Source: an uncultured Nitrospira sp. (GTDB lineage Bacteria > Nitrospirota > Nitrospiria > Nitrospirales > Nitrospiraceae). From it: a stretch of 64,000 nt of DNA. The stretch is from contig CABVRV010000002.1 in the NCBI GenBank assembly GCA_902500755.1, forward strand, positions 25,330 through 89,329, written 5' to 3'. Numbering within the stretch: the first letter of the stretch is position 1; each line of letters begins with the position of its first letter. The notes beneath the pieces were generated by a model. It saw only the letters and a program-made list of their open reading frames with translations. It was not told where the DNA came from and did no database searches. Position numbers and translations under genes: made by a program. Positions 44,511 to 53,212 of the stretch are shown here, piece by piece.

Positions 44511-44609
44511 ACGCTTGAGGTGTTTATCCGCTCGCAACAATCTCGATAAAACGATAAGGAGCTCGCGGTCGGGGCAAGCATGTATGGAGCGGGCGATGGG
44601 ATTTGAACC
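44511..44609 (-). repeat. Direct repeat copy B overlapping the intact tRNA-Gly 3' end
   Basis: Partner of copy A. Shared words are CTTGAGGTGT.TATCCGCTCG, 'CGATAAAACGATA' and 'GTCGGGGCAAGCA'. Several substitutions separate the copies, so the duplication is not very recent. Confidence 0.75.
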
Positions 44610-44659
44610 CACGACAACTAGCTTGGGAAGCTAGGACTCTACCACTGAGCTACGCCCGC
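44588..44659 (-). tRNA. tRNA-Gly (anticodon CCC)
   Basis: A 72-nt cloverleaf on the minus strand: acceptor GCGGGCG/CGCCCGC, D-arm GCTCAGTGGTAGAGT, anticodon stem CTAGC/GCTAG around loop TTCCCAA, T-arm GTGGGTTCAAATCCCA. The anticodon at loop positions 3-5 is CCC, which reads GGG glycine codons. No CCA is encoded. It is the last gene before tyrS on this strand and its 3' end is duplicated at 44437-44460. Confidence 0.93.
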
Positions 44660-44710
44660 TCGCTGATTGCATCCTACGTGGGGAAGAAAGAACAAGTCAA
44701 GGAACTGGAG

Positions 44711-45922
44711 CTATCCGGCCCGTTCCACGATCGCAAACTTCCGTCGGCCAATTTTGAGCCGATATTGTTGGCCCTCGACAACCGCGAGTGCCGCATTGGC
44801 ATCACTCTGTTTTTGTCCGTCGAGTTCGACACCGCCTTGAATGATCAGCCGACGCGCTTCACTCTTACTGGGCACCAGCCCGGTTTTGGCAACAAGATCA
44901 ACCAGCCCGATGGCTTTTCCATCTCGCAGATCATGTGAGGCCAATTGCAATCGCACATCCGGCTCATCGGGAAATTCTTGTTTCTGGAACTTTTGCTCGA
45001 ACTCCGCTCTAGCCTGCTTGCCTGCTTCTATTCCGTGGTACTGCGCCACGATCAGCTCGGCGAGGGACTGCTTGGCTTCCATGGGGTGTAGTGATCTGGC
45101 ATGAGTGAGATCTTCTGTCGTCAGCAGTTCGTAGTACCGATACATGAGCCTGTCGCTGATCGACATGACTTTCCCAAACATCTCCCCAGGCTTGTCTTCC
45201 AGCGCGACATAGTTGCCGACGCTCTTGCTCATCTTCTTGACACCGTCCGTTCCTTCAAGCAACGGCATCGTCATGACAACCTGTGACTCCTGGCCATAGT
45301 CTCGCTGTAGTTCACGACCCACCAAAAGATTAAATTTCTGATCCGTCCCGCCCAATTCCACGTCCGCCTTCAACGCCACAGAATCATAGCCTTGCACGAG
45401 CGGATAGAGAAATTCGTGCACACTGATGGGTTTCTGCTCCTGATAGCGTTTGTGGAAATCGTCCCGCTCCATCATGCGCGCGACTCGATAGTGCGCGGCC
45501 AGTTCAATCAGCCCATCAGCGGTCATGGGACCCATCCATCGACTGTTGAATTCAATCATCGTCTTGGTCGGATCGAGAATCTTGAAGATCTGACGTTGAT
45601 AGGTCTTCGCGTTTTCCTGGACTTGTTCCTTGGTCAGCGCCTTGCGAGTCTCGGATACTCCGGTTGGATCACCAATCATCCCGGTGAAATCGCCGATGAG
45701 AAAGATCACCTGATGTCCGAGATCTTGAAAGTGTTTCAATTTCTGGATCAGAACAGTATGCCCCAGATGAAGGTCCGGGGCAGTCGGATCAAACCCTGCC
45801 TTGACGCGTAATGGCCGTTTCTCGGCACGCGACCGCTTGAGCTTCGCTTCCAGCTCAACCTGCTGAATCACCTCGACGGCCCCGCGCAGGATCAGGTCTA
45901 GTTGTTGTTGAACATCCATCAT
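44711..45922 (-). CDS. tyrS: Tyrosyl-tRNA synthetase
   Basis: A 403-residue class Ic synthetase. HIGH-like motif [10 protein letters not shown] (about 50-60) and KMSKS ([14 protein letters not shown], about 228) are intact. The anticodon region is followed by a C-terminal S4-type RNA-binding domain ([17 protein letters not shown], about 345-400). The HLGH type without a longer insert places it in the TyrZ-like group. It starts at ATG overlapping the comEA stop (ATGA). Confidence 0.94.
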   Translation of the reverse strand: MMDVQQQLDLILRGAVEVIQQVELEAKLKRSRAEKRPLRVKAGFDPTAPDLHLGHTVLIQKLKHFQDLGHQVIFLIGDFTGMIGDPTGVSETRKALTKEQVQENAKTYQRQIFKILDPTKTMIEFNSRWMGPMTADGLIELAAHYRVARMMERDDFHKRYQEQKPISVHEFLYPLVQGYDSVALKADVELGGTDQKFNLLVGRELQRDYGQESQVVMTMPLLEGTDGVKKMSKSVGNYVALEDKPGEMFGKVMSISDRLMYRYYELLTTEDLTHARSLHPMEAKQSLAELIVAQYHGIEAGKQARAEFEQKFQKQEFPDEPDVRLQLASHDLRDGKAIGLVDLVAKTGLVPSKSEARRLIIQGGVELDGQKQSDANAALAVVEGQQYRLKIGRRKFAIVERAG

Positions 45923-46359
45923 AGTTCGCGTTGTTTCGCTCTATGTGATCGAGATGCCGAGACGGTTACGAAGGACTTGATGCGGTCGAACTTCTTTGAT
46001 CCAATGCCCTTAACCTCACGGAGATCTTCTATCGTACGAAAGCCTCCGGCAGACGTTCGAAAGGCGATCACACGTTGAGCCAACACCGCTCCGATTCCGG
46101 GCAACCCTTCAAGCTCCTCGGCACTTGCCTGGTTGAGATCGAGCAAGAGTTGACTTTGTTGTGTCACTCGTGTCTGGCTAGCAACTTGCTGGATCTGTGA
46201 TGTCTGCTCATGGAGACCAGGTGTGCGCGGCAACGTCTCCACAAGCCTCTCATCCGCGACCGCAGCGATAGGATCCGAGGGCCGAGAACCCGCAATCGTC
46301 CAAAGACTGACCCCCATCGCGACGATGAGCAGACCCAGCTTGAAGAGCAGCGACTTCAT
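45919..46359 (-). CDS. ComEA-family helix-hairpin-helix DNA-binding protein
   Basis: About 146 residues from the ATG at 46359: an N-terminal membrane helix (3-22; [16 protein letters not shown]), a Gln/Ser-rich stalk and a C-terminal (HhH)2 domain with '[21 protein letters not shown]' and '[18 protein letters not shown]'. This matches ComEA, a DNA receptor of competence/DNA uptake, or the related small HhH proteins of unknown role. Its stop overlaps the tyrS start, so the two are coupled. Confidence 0.85.
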   Translation of the reverse strand: MKSLLFKLGLLIVAMGVSLWTIAGSRPSDPIAAVADERLVETLPRTPGLHEQTSQIQQVASQTRVTQQSQLLLDLNQASAEELEGLPGIGAVLAQRVIAFRTSAGGFRTIEDLREVKGIGSKKFDRIKSFVTVSASRSHRAKQREL

Positions 46360-46420
46360 CCCCGCTCGGTCTTCGTAGTAGATAGGCAGGAACGTCTGAG
46401 ACTCAACTTTGAACGCGACA

Positions 46421-46810
46421 TCAGCCTTTTTTCTGGCTGGCGAGAAAGGCTTCATACTGCGCGGCCGTCATCAACTCCTCGACTGCACCGGGCTCGACCA
46501 GATCGATCACGGCGATCCAACCCTTGCCGTAGGGGTCGGAGTTCATCACTTCGGGATGATCTTTCAGCTCATTGTTGATCTCGATCACTGTTCCACTCAC
46601 CGGTGTATAAATGGTCGAGGTCGTTTTGGTCGACTCCACTTCCCCGATCTGCTGACCGACCTTGACCGCGGTGCCCACCTTCGGCAGATCCACAAACACA
46701 ATATCGCCTAAGGCATCCTGTGCAAAGTCACTGATACCCACAGTCGCCCGTTTTCCATTCAGACGAACCCACTCGTGCTCTGTGTGAAATTTCAAATCGG
46801 ATGGAATCAT
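46421..46810 (-). CDS. gcvH: Glycine cleavage system H protein
   Basis: A 129-residue lipoyl protein that shuttles aminomethyl between the P, T and L proteins. The N-terminus (IPSDLKFHTEHEWVRL) is typical, and the lipoyl Lys is in GEVESTKTTSTIY (about 65). Start with AAAGGGAG upstream; a longer frame upstream is out of register with the family. No gcvT, gcvP or lpd is adjacent, so it is an isolated H protein; such proteins can also serve lipoate transfer. Confidence 0.94.
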   Translation of the reverse strand: MIPSDLKFHTEHEWVRLNGKRATVGISDFAQDALGDIVFVDLPKVGTAVKVGQQIGEVESTKTTSTIYTPVSGTVIEINNELKDHPEVMNSDPYGKGWIAVIDLVEPGAVEELMTAAQYEAFLASQKKG

Positions 46811-47118
46811 GTCGGCTCCCTTTGAAGAACGATGCAGTTGAGGACAGGTCTCACATTGGCCGGATGCCTCGGTCATCCTCGCGCATCCGCCCTCGTCTTT
46901 CAACTTTTTCTGGATGGTAGTTTGACCCGGCTGACATTGTCAAGGAACGATCTGCGGCGAGCCAAAGGCGGAGGTTCGCGGCTGCGGTAGCCGGAGTCTG
47001 TTCAACTTTTGAAGGGGCCTAGACCAAGAAAGGAGAGAGGAACAGCACCACCGCTGCTCCTCTCTCGCATGAACAGATCCAGAAAGGCCGAACGATCAGG
47101 CCTGTGAGTAGGCACGCT
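46811..47118. other. Intergenic region between gcvH and ndk
   Basis: About 308 bp. It holds the ndk terminator hairpin (47025-47066) and presumably the gcvH promoter. No ORF with a ribosome site, no riboswitch and no repeat is evident; in particular, no glycine riboswitch. Confidence 0.5.
47025..47066 (-). terminator. Terminator downstream of ndk
   Basis: A strong stem, GAGAGAGGA/TCCTCTCTC with an inner GCAGC/GCTGT part, starts about 50 bases after the ndk stop on the minus strand. A T-rich tract (CTTTCTTGG) follows, so a Rho-independent terminator is likely. Confidence 0.55.
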
Positions 47119-47538
47119 TCACTGGAAGACTTCCATACCAGGGAAGAAATAACCGATCTCGAATTGCGCGGTTTCCGGCGAATCGGAGCCATGAACAGCA
47201 TTGAACTCAATATTCGTGCCATGCGCTTTACGAATGGTCTCGGCATCGGCTTTTGCCGGGTCCGTCGCGCCCATTAAGTCGCGGTTCTTCTTGATGGCAT
47301 TGTCGCCCTGTAGCACCAGAACCACGGCAGGGCCTGAGGACATAAAATCGCAAAGACTTCCAAAGAACGGTCGTGCTTTATGTACGGCATAGAAGCCTTC
47401 CGCGACTGACTTCGACATGTGGAGCATTTTTATCGCGACAGGCTTCAGCCCTGCCTGCTCATATCGATGGATGATATCGCCTATAACCTGTTTCTTCACG
47501 GCATCCGGCTTGATGATGGCCAACGTTCGTTCGCTCAT
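47119..47538 (-). CDS. ndk: Nucleoside diphosphate kinase
   Basis: A 139-residue enzyme balancing NTP pools by a phospho-histidine intermediate. The active-site His is in FNAVHGSDS (about 114); [11 protein letters not shown] is the start and RPFF the conserved loop. Full length, ordinary. A single transcription unit with its own terminator. Confidence 0.95.
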   Translation of the reverse strand: MSERTLAIIKPDAVKKQVIGDIIHRYEQAGLKPVAIKMLHMSKSVAEGFYAVHKARPFFGSLCDFMSSGPAVVLVLQGDNAIKKNRDLMGATDPAKADAETIRKAHGTNIEFNAVHGSDSPETAQFEIGYFFPGMEVFQ

Positions 47539-47666
47539 GATGTCTACAATTCCTCCAGACAGTTAAGGTAGCAAATGATAAACGGCGCCCATTATAGGGA
47601 TGGCCTCTCTCGCCTTGCAAGCATTCAACGGGACAACGAATGAGGTCTCACCCATCTTCACTCGAC

Positions 47667-48392
47667 TCACACTCGACGCTCAATGACGACCATCAAACGA
47701 AAAGCGAGAAACCGGCCCAATCGCTCCAGTTGATGCTCCAACCGGAGAATCGGTGTCAACAACCGCTGCGGTAACAGGGAAGGATGGTCGAAGCCTCCAC
47801 TCAACGGGTACGCGGCGCAGGCCAGTCGCCGTAGATGTTGGATAGAAAACCCTGGATAACGGATCCGGAAGCCCGCTTGATTACGTTCGAATAAGATCGT
47901 TGCGACGGCTTGATTGGCATCGAACGGCCGACGGTTGGTCTGAGGAGGCTTGAGAAGCAGCGGATCCTCCGCACAATCCACCGGCTCCGGATGGAGCCAC
48001 CGGTAAATCGGCCATGAGAGCCAGGAGAGGTAGGGATCCATGACGATAATCCGACCGCCCACCCGCAGAGTTCGCTGGGCTTCATCGAAAAAAAGTGCCA
48101 CGTTTTCGATATGGTGCAAGCAGTCGAAGAGCACCAAATTCGCCAGCGACTCAGACCGAAACGGAAGTCGTTGCCCATCTGCGACTAGATTCAACCACGG
48201 TAATACCACCACGTCCGTACAGTAGGCTCCCGGCAGATGCTCTTTTAGATTGCCGGTTCCGCCGCCAAGCTCTACCGTCGGACCAGGTACCAACCACACC
48301 ACCATTGCCCGATACCAATCCGCATACAGCTGACGGAGTACAGGCTTCTGTTCCCAAACGGCGCGGTGGCGACGCAAGACCTCATGAGACAT
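47667..48392 (-). CDS. Class I SAM-dependent methyltransferase
   Basis: About 241 residues from the ATG overlapping the stop of the fusion gene (ATGA). Motif I is VELGGGTGNLKEHL (about 40), and the motif around LVLFDCLHHIENV is typical of small-molecule methyltransferases. It is translationally coupled with a methyltransferase-glycosyltransferase fusion and probably acts on the same polyprenyl or sugar substrate. Substrate unknown. Confidence 0.82.
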   Translation of the reverse strand: MSHEVLRRHRAVWEQKPVLRQLYADWYRAMVVWLVPGPTVELGGGTGNLKEHLPGAYCTDVVVLPWLNLVADGQRLPFRSESLANLVLFDCLHHIENVALFFDEAQRTLRVGGRIIVMDPYLSWLSWPIYRWLHPEPVDCAEDPLLLKPPQTNRRPFDANQAVATILFERNQAGFRIRYPGFSIQHLRRLACAAYPLSGGFDHPSLLPQRLLTPILRLEHQLERLGRFLAFRLMVVIERRV

Positions 48393-49906
48393 CACACGGC
48401 CTTCAGGCGGAAGAACCCGTATACCGTCATTTTCAGCAGCAGCCACCCATGGGCAAATCGCTGGATGTTCGAGCTGCCATAGGATCGCGCGTGGTATCGA
48501 ATGGGGATCTCGATAATATGCAGGTTCAATTTCGAAGCCCCGAACAACAAGTCGAAGTCGCCGAAAGGGTCGAACTCTCCAAAATACTGCCGATTGGCAG
48601 CCAGGTGTTGATAGTCCCGTCGGAACAAGACTTTCGTCCCGCAGAGCGTGTCTTTAATCCGCTGGTTCAACAGCCACGAGAAGGCGAGGCCAAAGAACTT
48701 GTTCCCCATCAGATTGAGGAGGCGCATCGCCTGTGCCTCCATGGGGTAGACGAGGCGACAGCCGTTGATGAATTCGCCTTTCCCGCTTGCAATGGCCTCA
48801 TAGAACTTCGGGAGGGATTCGGGCGGTACCGTCAGGTCCGCATCCAGGATCATCAGCACATCGCCTGTCGCCTCCTCAAAACCTTTGCGCACCGCATCAC
48901 CCTTCCCTTTTCCGTCTTGCATCAGAAGCTTGATATTCTTGCCCGGGTAGAACGCCATCACGCGCCGAATCTCCTCCGGCGTCCCATCGCTCGAATGCCC
49001 GTCGACAAAAATGATCTCTTGCCGGCCACCGAACCGAGGGATCCTCCTCAGCGCGGCATCGATGTTGCCTCGTTCGTTCCGGCATGGGACGACGATCGTC
49101 GTCGAGTACGGACGCTCCGGTCGTCGCAACCGCGGTCGTGCCACCACATAGTGAGAGAGACACAGCGCTCGAAAACCCGGGAGATGAGCCAGAACATTGT
49201 TGAAGAACGCGGAGAGAACAGGAATTCGTTTCGGCAATAACAGCCGTCGTTCCACCTTCACCACATCGAAATCGGACAAATGCAGAAGATTGGCGATATC
49301 GGCAGGTGAAAGCCAGCTCTGCTCGGGTTGCGGCATCTTCAAACCCAACTTCTCAGAGAACCGAAGGATCGGTTCCCACAGATAATTGTAGTACGATACG
49401 ATGATCCTCGTCTGCGGCGTGCAGGCGTGGCGGAGCCGTTTCAGGGCAGCGTCCACATCGAGCAAGTAGCCGACCGCGTCGGCCAGAATAATGACGTCGA
49501 AATTCTCGTCGAGGTCCAGCGTTTCCGCATCTCCGACACGAAATTCCAAGGTGGGATGTCGCCGAGTCGCTTCCTTCACCATCTCCGGACTCAGGTCGAT
49601 ACCGACTCCGCGAAAGGGTTTCACGGCGGCCAATAGGGTGCCCAGCCCCGACCCAATCTCCAACACACGCAACCCTTCGGGTATGAGAAACTTGTAGTAG
49701 CGGGCCTGATCTTCGTAGTAGGCACCGGCTTTCTGTTCCCAGTAGGCACGCCCAGCTGCACTGGCATCAAAATGTTCACGGATCGCCTGCTTCTTAGCAT
49801 CCAGCTTAGGGCTTCGGGTGATATAAAAGGGGTCGTGGGACTCGGCAGAATCCAAGTCCTCCAAGTCAGAAGAAGAGAACAGCTTATACAATCGTGCCGG
49901 TTCCAT
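48392..49906 (-). CDS. Fusion of a class I methyltransferase and a GT2 glycosyltransferase
   Basis: 504 residues. N-terminal methyltransferase (about 40-230): VLEIGSGLGTLLAA is motif I and 'DVIILADAVGYLLD' the following part. C-terminal GT2 (about 260-504): TTIVVPCRNERGNIDAAL, VDGHSSDGTPEE, 'LMILDADLTVPPE' (DXD-like) and 'KVLFRRDY', as in DPM1-type polyprenyl-phosphate glycosyltransferases. No obvious membrane segments except a weak one at the very end. The pair suggests modification of a lipid-linked sugar. The coupling with another methyltransferase downstream points to one surface-glycan path. Confidence 0.88.
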   Translation of the reverse strand: MEPARLYKLFSSSDLEDLDSAESHDPFYITRSPKLDAKKQAIREHFDASAAGRAYWEQKAGAYYEDQARYYKFLIPEGLRVLEIGSGLGTLLAAVKPFRGVGIDLSPEMVKEATRRHPTLEFRVGDAETLDLDENFDVIILADAVGYLLDVDAALKRLRHACTPQTRIIVSYYNYLWEPILRFSEKLGLKMPQPEQSWLSPADIANLLHLSDFDVVKVERRLLLPKRIPVLSAFFNNVLAHLPGFRALCLSHYVVARPRLRRPERPYSTTIVVPCRNERGNIDAALRRIPRFGGRQEIIFVDGHSSDGTPEEIRRVMAFYPGKNIKLLMQDGKGKGDAVRKGFEEATGDVLMILDADLTVPPESLPKFYEAIASGKGEFINGCRLVYPMEAQAMRLLNLMGNKFFGLAFSWLLNQRIKDTLCGTKVLFRRDYQHLAANRQYFGEFDPFGDFDLLFGASKLNLHIIEIPIRYHARSYGSSNIQRFAHGWLLLKMTVYGFFRLKAV

Positions 49907-50059
49907 CCACAGCTATCCCAGAGATCCTGTGGAATCACAGTATCACCAGGATCGAGATTTGGCACGGCTTGCGGAGAAATCAGCCGGATAGATCAGTCCA
50001 CGGACCTGGGAGCTGCATGAAGTGGTTGCAAGGACGACAAAGGGATTGGACGTGTTCCC

Positions 50060-50572
50060 TCATCGATCACAGTCCAGACCATATTGCTTCTGAATCTTCT
50101 GCGCCACGTCGGGTTGCTCTTTCGTGAGGAGGGCACAGGTGGTGAAATTCCCGACCACCTTCTTCTGGCTCTTATCAATGTACGTCCAATCCACGATCTC
50201 GCTCTTGGCGAAGGAGTACGACTGTCCTTTTTTGACTGATCGGATCATCGGAACATTATCGATCCGACCGGACCACATCTCCCCTTGCGTTTTTAAATTT
50301 GAAAGCCACAGATACTCCAGACTGTCTCCTTCCCGAACCCTCACCTTGACCGAATAGTATTCGGTCTCCGGCGGTGGAGACCCAGCCTTTCGAAGAAAAT
50401 CGTCTAAACCCGTCCGCGCGCGCTCCATGGCCTTCTGCATAGCCGGCTCCTCGTCGCTCATCTCGACTGCGCTGTCCTTTTTGGCTTTGTCTGTGAATGA
50501 TTGGGACAGTGCTAACGCGGGGGCAATCATGAAAACCATCAGAACGGCAGCCGGCATACTATGGCGTCGCAT
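50060..50572 (-). CDS. Secreted DUF2314 protein
   Basis: 170 residues with a signal peptide (1-22; 'LMVFMIAPALAL'). The C-terminal part (about 70-150) is DUF2314-like: YYSVKVRVREGD..EYLWLSNL, 'GRIDNVPMIRSVKKGQ' and 'VDWTYID'. GGGAGG precedes the ATG. Function unknown. It diverges from the lytic transglycosylase gene. Confidence 0.75.
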   Translation of the reverse strand: MRRHSMPAAVLMVFMIAPALALSQSFTDKAKKDSAVEMSDEEPAMQKAMERARTGLDDFLRKAGSPPPETEYYSVKVRVREGDSLEYLWLSNLKTQGEMWSGRIDNVPMIRSVKKGQSYSFAKSEIVDWTYIDKSQKKVVGNFTTCALLTKEQPDVAQKIQKQYGLDCDR

Positions 50573-50760
50573 ACAAACCTCCCACTGATGAAGAAACGCC
50601 TTCGATTACGAGAGCGTGCATATGCTCCGCCATCTTGATCTTGTACCTATCACAATGCAAGATCATTCACGCATCCCGTGCGTCGCATGAGAGAGCGCTA
50701 TGCCACTGGTCTGATCCTCTAACAGGAAGGACTCGACTCCTTTCTGTTACTCTACAGAAC

Positions 50761-51618
50761 ATGTCGCCTCGTCGCCATACCCGCACTCCCCGTGCTCGTT
50801 CCTCACGCTCCCGCTCCCGCCATCCCTCCAGCCGACTCATACGGTTCACACAGCGGCGATGGAATGAGCTGCGGCTGTTTATCCGCGTCGTCCGAAAGGC
50901 TCCGTCTACGGTACAGTTGGGAATCGGCCTCGCCATCCTTGTCATTGTGTCGCTCACCGTCAACTGGGTGTATCATGCCTTTTACAAGCCCACGGAATTG
51001 TTTTTCCCGGTGGAGAAGGCGCTTCACAAAAGCCCGCGCGAAACATGGCGGGAATACGGCGCACTCTTCGACAAACATGCCACATCCACGATTACGTCCG
51101 AATTGCTGGCGGCGTTGGCTCAAGCCGAAGGATCCGGGAATCCAGTGGCGCGCACCTATTGGCGTTGGCAACTTGTCTCATGGAATCCCTTGGAGTGGTA
51201 CCAACCCGCCTCAACGGCCGTCGGCATGTTTCAGATCACGAATGGCACCTTTCAAGAAGGCAAGCGCTACTGCGTCCACAATCACCAGGTCGTCGAAGAT
51301 GGCCCATGGTATGACTTTGAATCCTGCTGGTTCAACAGCCTCTACACACGAGTAGTCCCGAGCCATGCGATTGAGTTGACCGCTGTACACCTCGACCGAT
51401 ACGTGAACAGGGCCATCGGAAACCAGCCAGCCACTCCCAAACAGAAGCAGGATCTCGCCGCTGTGATCCACCTCTGCGGCGCCGGAGTCGGGCGTGACTA
51501 TGTACGGCGCAACTACCGTTTCGGTGTCCACCAGCGGTGCGGCGACCATGATGTGCAGACGTACCTGAGGAAGATCCAAACACTCACGCAGCAGTTCGCA
51601 TTTCTCAAGACACAATAA
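50761..51618 (+). CDS. Lytic transglycosylase-like exported protein
   Basis: 285 residues from the ATG at 50761. A very basic, Arg/Ser-rich start (1-40) is followed by a membrane anchor (about 60-80; LGIGLAILVIVSLTV), then a lysozyme-like domain with a catalytic Glu candidate in ALAQAEGSGNPVA (about 128) and 'AVGMFQITNGTF', 'AVIHLCGAGVGRDYV'. This resembles SLT/goose-type transglycosylases, which cut peptidoglycan. The longer upstream frame lacks a ribosome site. It is 55 bp upstream of the P450 gene. Confidence 0.72.
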   Translation: MSPRRHTRTPRARSSRSRSRHPSSRLIRFTQRRWNELRLFIRVVRKAPSTVQLGIGLAILVIVSLTVNWVYHAFYKPTELFFPVEKALHKSPRETWREYGALFDKHATSTITSELLAALAQAEGSGNPVARTYWRWQLVSWNPLEWYQPASTAVGMFQITNGTFQEGKRYCVHNHQVVEDGPWYDFESCWFNSLYTRVVPSHAIELTAVHLDRYVNRAIGNQPATPKQKQDLAAVIHLCGAGVGRDYVRRNYRFGVHQRCGDHDVQTYLRKIQTLTQQFAFLKTQ

Positions 51619-51672
51619 CCGCGGCTGAATTTCAGGCCAGGCCTCATTGACAGAAGCCACTTTCTCTCCGGT

Positions 51673-53115
51673 ATGCTCGATGAACGACCTGAACCGCGCA
51701 TGACCGATCAGAACCCATTATCGCCGCCTCTTTCCGGACCTCCGGTCTCACGCTGGTTGGGATGCTTTCCAGAACTTCGCCGAGACACGCTGGGCTTTCT
51801 CTTGCACTGTCAGGCCTACGGCGATGTCGTCAAACTCCCGATGGGCCTTGTCGTCAATCTGCTCCTGCGGCAACGGGACGCCGCCATGTACGTGCTGAAC
51901 CATCCCGCCGACGTCAAGCACGTGTTGATGACGAATCAGGACAATTATAAGAAAGCGCTGGTCCCCCCAGTCGAGTCCCGGATATTCGGTCAGGGCGTGC
52001 TCCACACGGAAGGTGAGACTCATCATTGCCAACGACGGTTGTTTCTGCCGTTCTTTCACGGAAATCATGTGACTGCTTATACCGATCTGATCACGCGCAA
52101 AACCTATGACCTGGTAGGACACTGGCAAGATGGAACCACTGTTGCTATCGATCATGAGATGGCGTATCTGACTCTGTCGGTAATCTGGCGTCTGCTCTTT
52201 GGACGGGACGCCGGATCGGAGGCCGACACCATTCGGAAACCCATCGCGGTCGGGCAAAGTCTCATCAAACTCCAGTACGATTCCCTGCTGGCGAGTTTCA
52301 CCCCTCTGTGGGTTCCGACGACGCTCCATCGACGATTCACGCGCAACTTCTGCGCGATGGAAGCGATGATTCACCGATCTATCCACCAGCGTCGCATGGC
52401 CACTCATCAATACGACGACGTGTTGGAACTGTTACTCGCCGCGAGAGACACGGAAGGCCGTCCGCTGGGGGATGAGGAAATCCGTGATGAGCTCATGACC
52501 TTCTTACTCGCCGGCCACGAAACCACCGCGAATGCGCTAACGTGGACATGGTTCTTGCTGTCGCAGTTTCGATCAGTGCGGGAACGGCTCACTCAGGAAT
52601 TGAACGAGGTTGTAGGCGACCGTCTTCCCACTGCTACCGATATCGCTCGCTTGCCGTATACGAAGATGATCTGGGATGAGTCCCTGCGCCTCTACCCTCC
52701 TGCCTGGGCCCTACACAACCGTGTCAGCCATGCCGAAGACCGGTTACCATCCGGCGCCGTGCTTCCCCCCAATGCTGCGATCTTCATCAGTCCCTGGAAT
52801 CTGCATCGCAATCCCCGCTGGTTTCCTGATCCAAACCGATTCGATCCGGAACGATTTTCCGAAGAAGCCAAACGAACTCATACACCCTATAGCTACATCC
52901 CCTTCGGCACCGGAGGACGCCGTTGTCTCGGGGAGTCCTTCGCAGAGCTGGAAGGGCTGTTGATCCTTGCCACGGTCGCGTCGAGATTCCAACTACGCTT
53001 AGTCGAAGGACAGACGGTCCTGCCGGATCCAGCCATGACGCTGCGCCCGAACTGCCCGGTCCGGATGATCGTGCAGCGCATCGACGTCTCCGAACCGCAT
53101 CCCGCCGTTGCGTAG
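51673..53115 (+). CDS. Cytochrome P450
   Basis: A 480-residue soluble P450. I-helix LLAGHETTANAL (about 275), ExxR in ESLRLYP (about 336-339), and the heme ligand Cys418 in FGTGGRRCLGE are all present. The ATG at 51673 gives a short N-terminal extension; an ATG nine codons later is possible. No ferredoxin or reductase genes are near, so electron donors are elsewhere. Substrate unknown; fatty acids or hopanoid/carotenoid-type lipids are common for such bacterial P450s, but that is only a guess. Confidence 0.93.
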   Translation: MLDERPEPRMTDQNPLSPPLSGPPVSRWLGCFPELRRDTLGFLLHCQAYGDVVKLPMGLVVNLLLRQRDAAMYVLNHPADVKHVLMTNQDNYKKALVPPVESRIFGQGVLHTEGETHHCQRRLFLPFFHGNHVTAYTDLITRKTYDLVGHWQDGTTVAIDHEMAYLTLSVIWRLLFGRDAGSEADTIRKPIAVGQSLIKLQYDSLLASFTPLWVPTTLHRRFTRNFCAMEAMIHRSIHQRRMATHQYDDVLELLLAARDTEGRPLGDEEIRDELMTFLLAGHETTANALTWTWFLLSQFRSVRERLTQELNEVVGDRLPTATDIARLPYTKMIWDESLRLYPPAWALHNRVSHAEDRLPSGAVLPPNAAIFISPWNLHRNPRWFPDPNRFDPERFSEEAKRTHTPYSYIPFGTGGRRCLGESFAELEGLLILATVASRFQLRLVEGQTVLPDPAMTLRPNCPVRMIVQRIDVSEPHPAVA

Positions 53116-53212
53116 GTGGCTCCATCCGCACGTCCATCTCCTTGCTAGGCAACTCTGAATTGATATGGTACAACTTGCCCCTCCGATTCTGCGTGACATG
53201 CGCAACTGATAG

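Noticed and set aside
44346-44617. 88- and 76-codon open frames with repeated words across the tRNA region
   Set aside because: They are translations of the two tRNA-derived direct repeats and of the tRNA itself; the repeated peptide only mirrors the DNA duplication.
46811-46903. N-terminal extension of gcvH, and a glycine riboswitch search upstream
   Set aside because: The H-protein fold begins at 46810 with a good ribosome site; no glycine aptamer words were found upstream.
48095-49240. 381-codon plus-strand frame antisense to the methyltransferase and glycosyltransferase genes
   Set aside because: It is a GC-driven open frame with no motif; both minus-strand genes are well supported.
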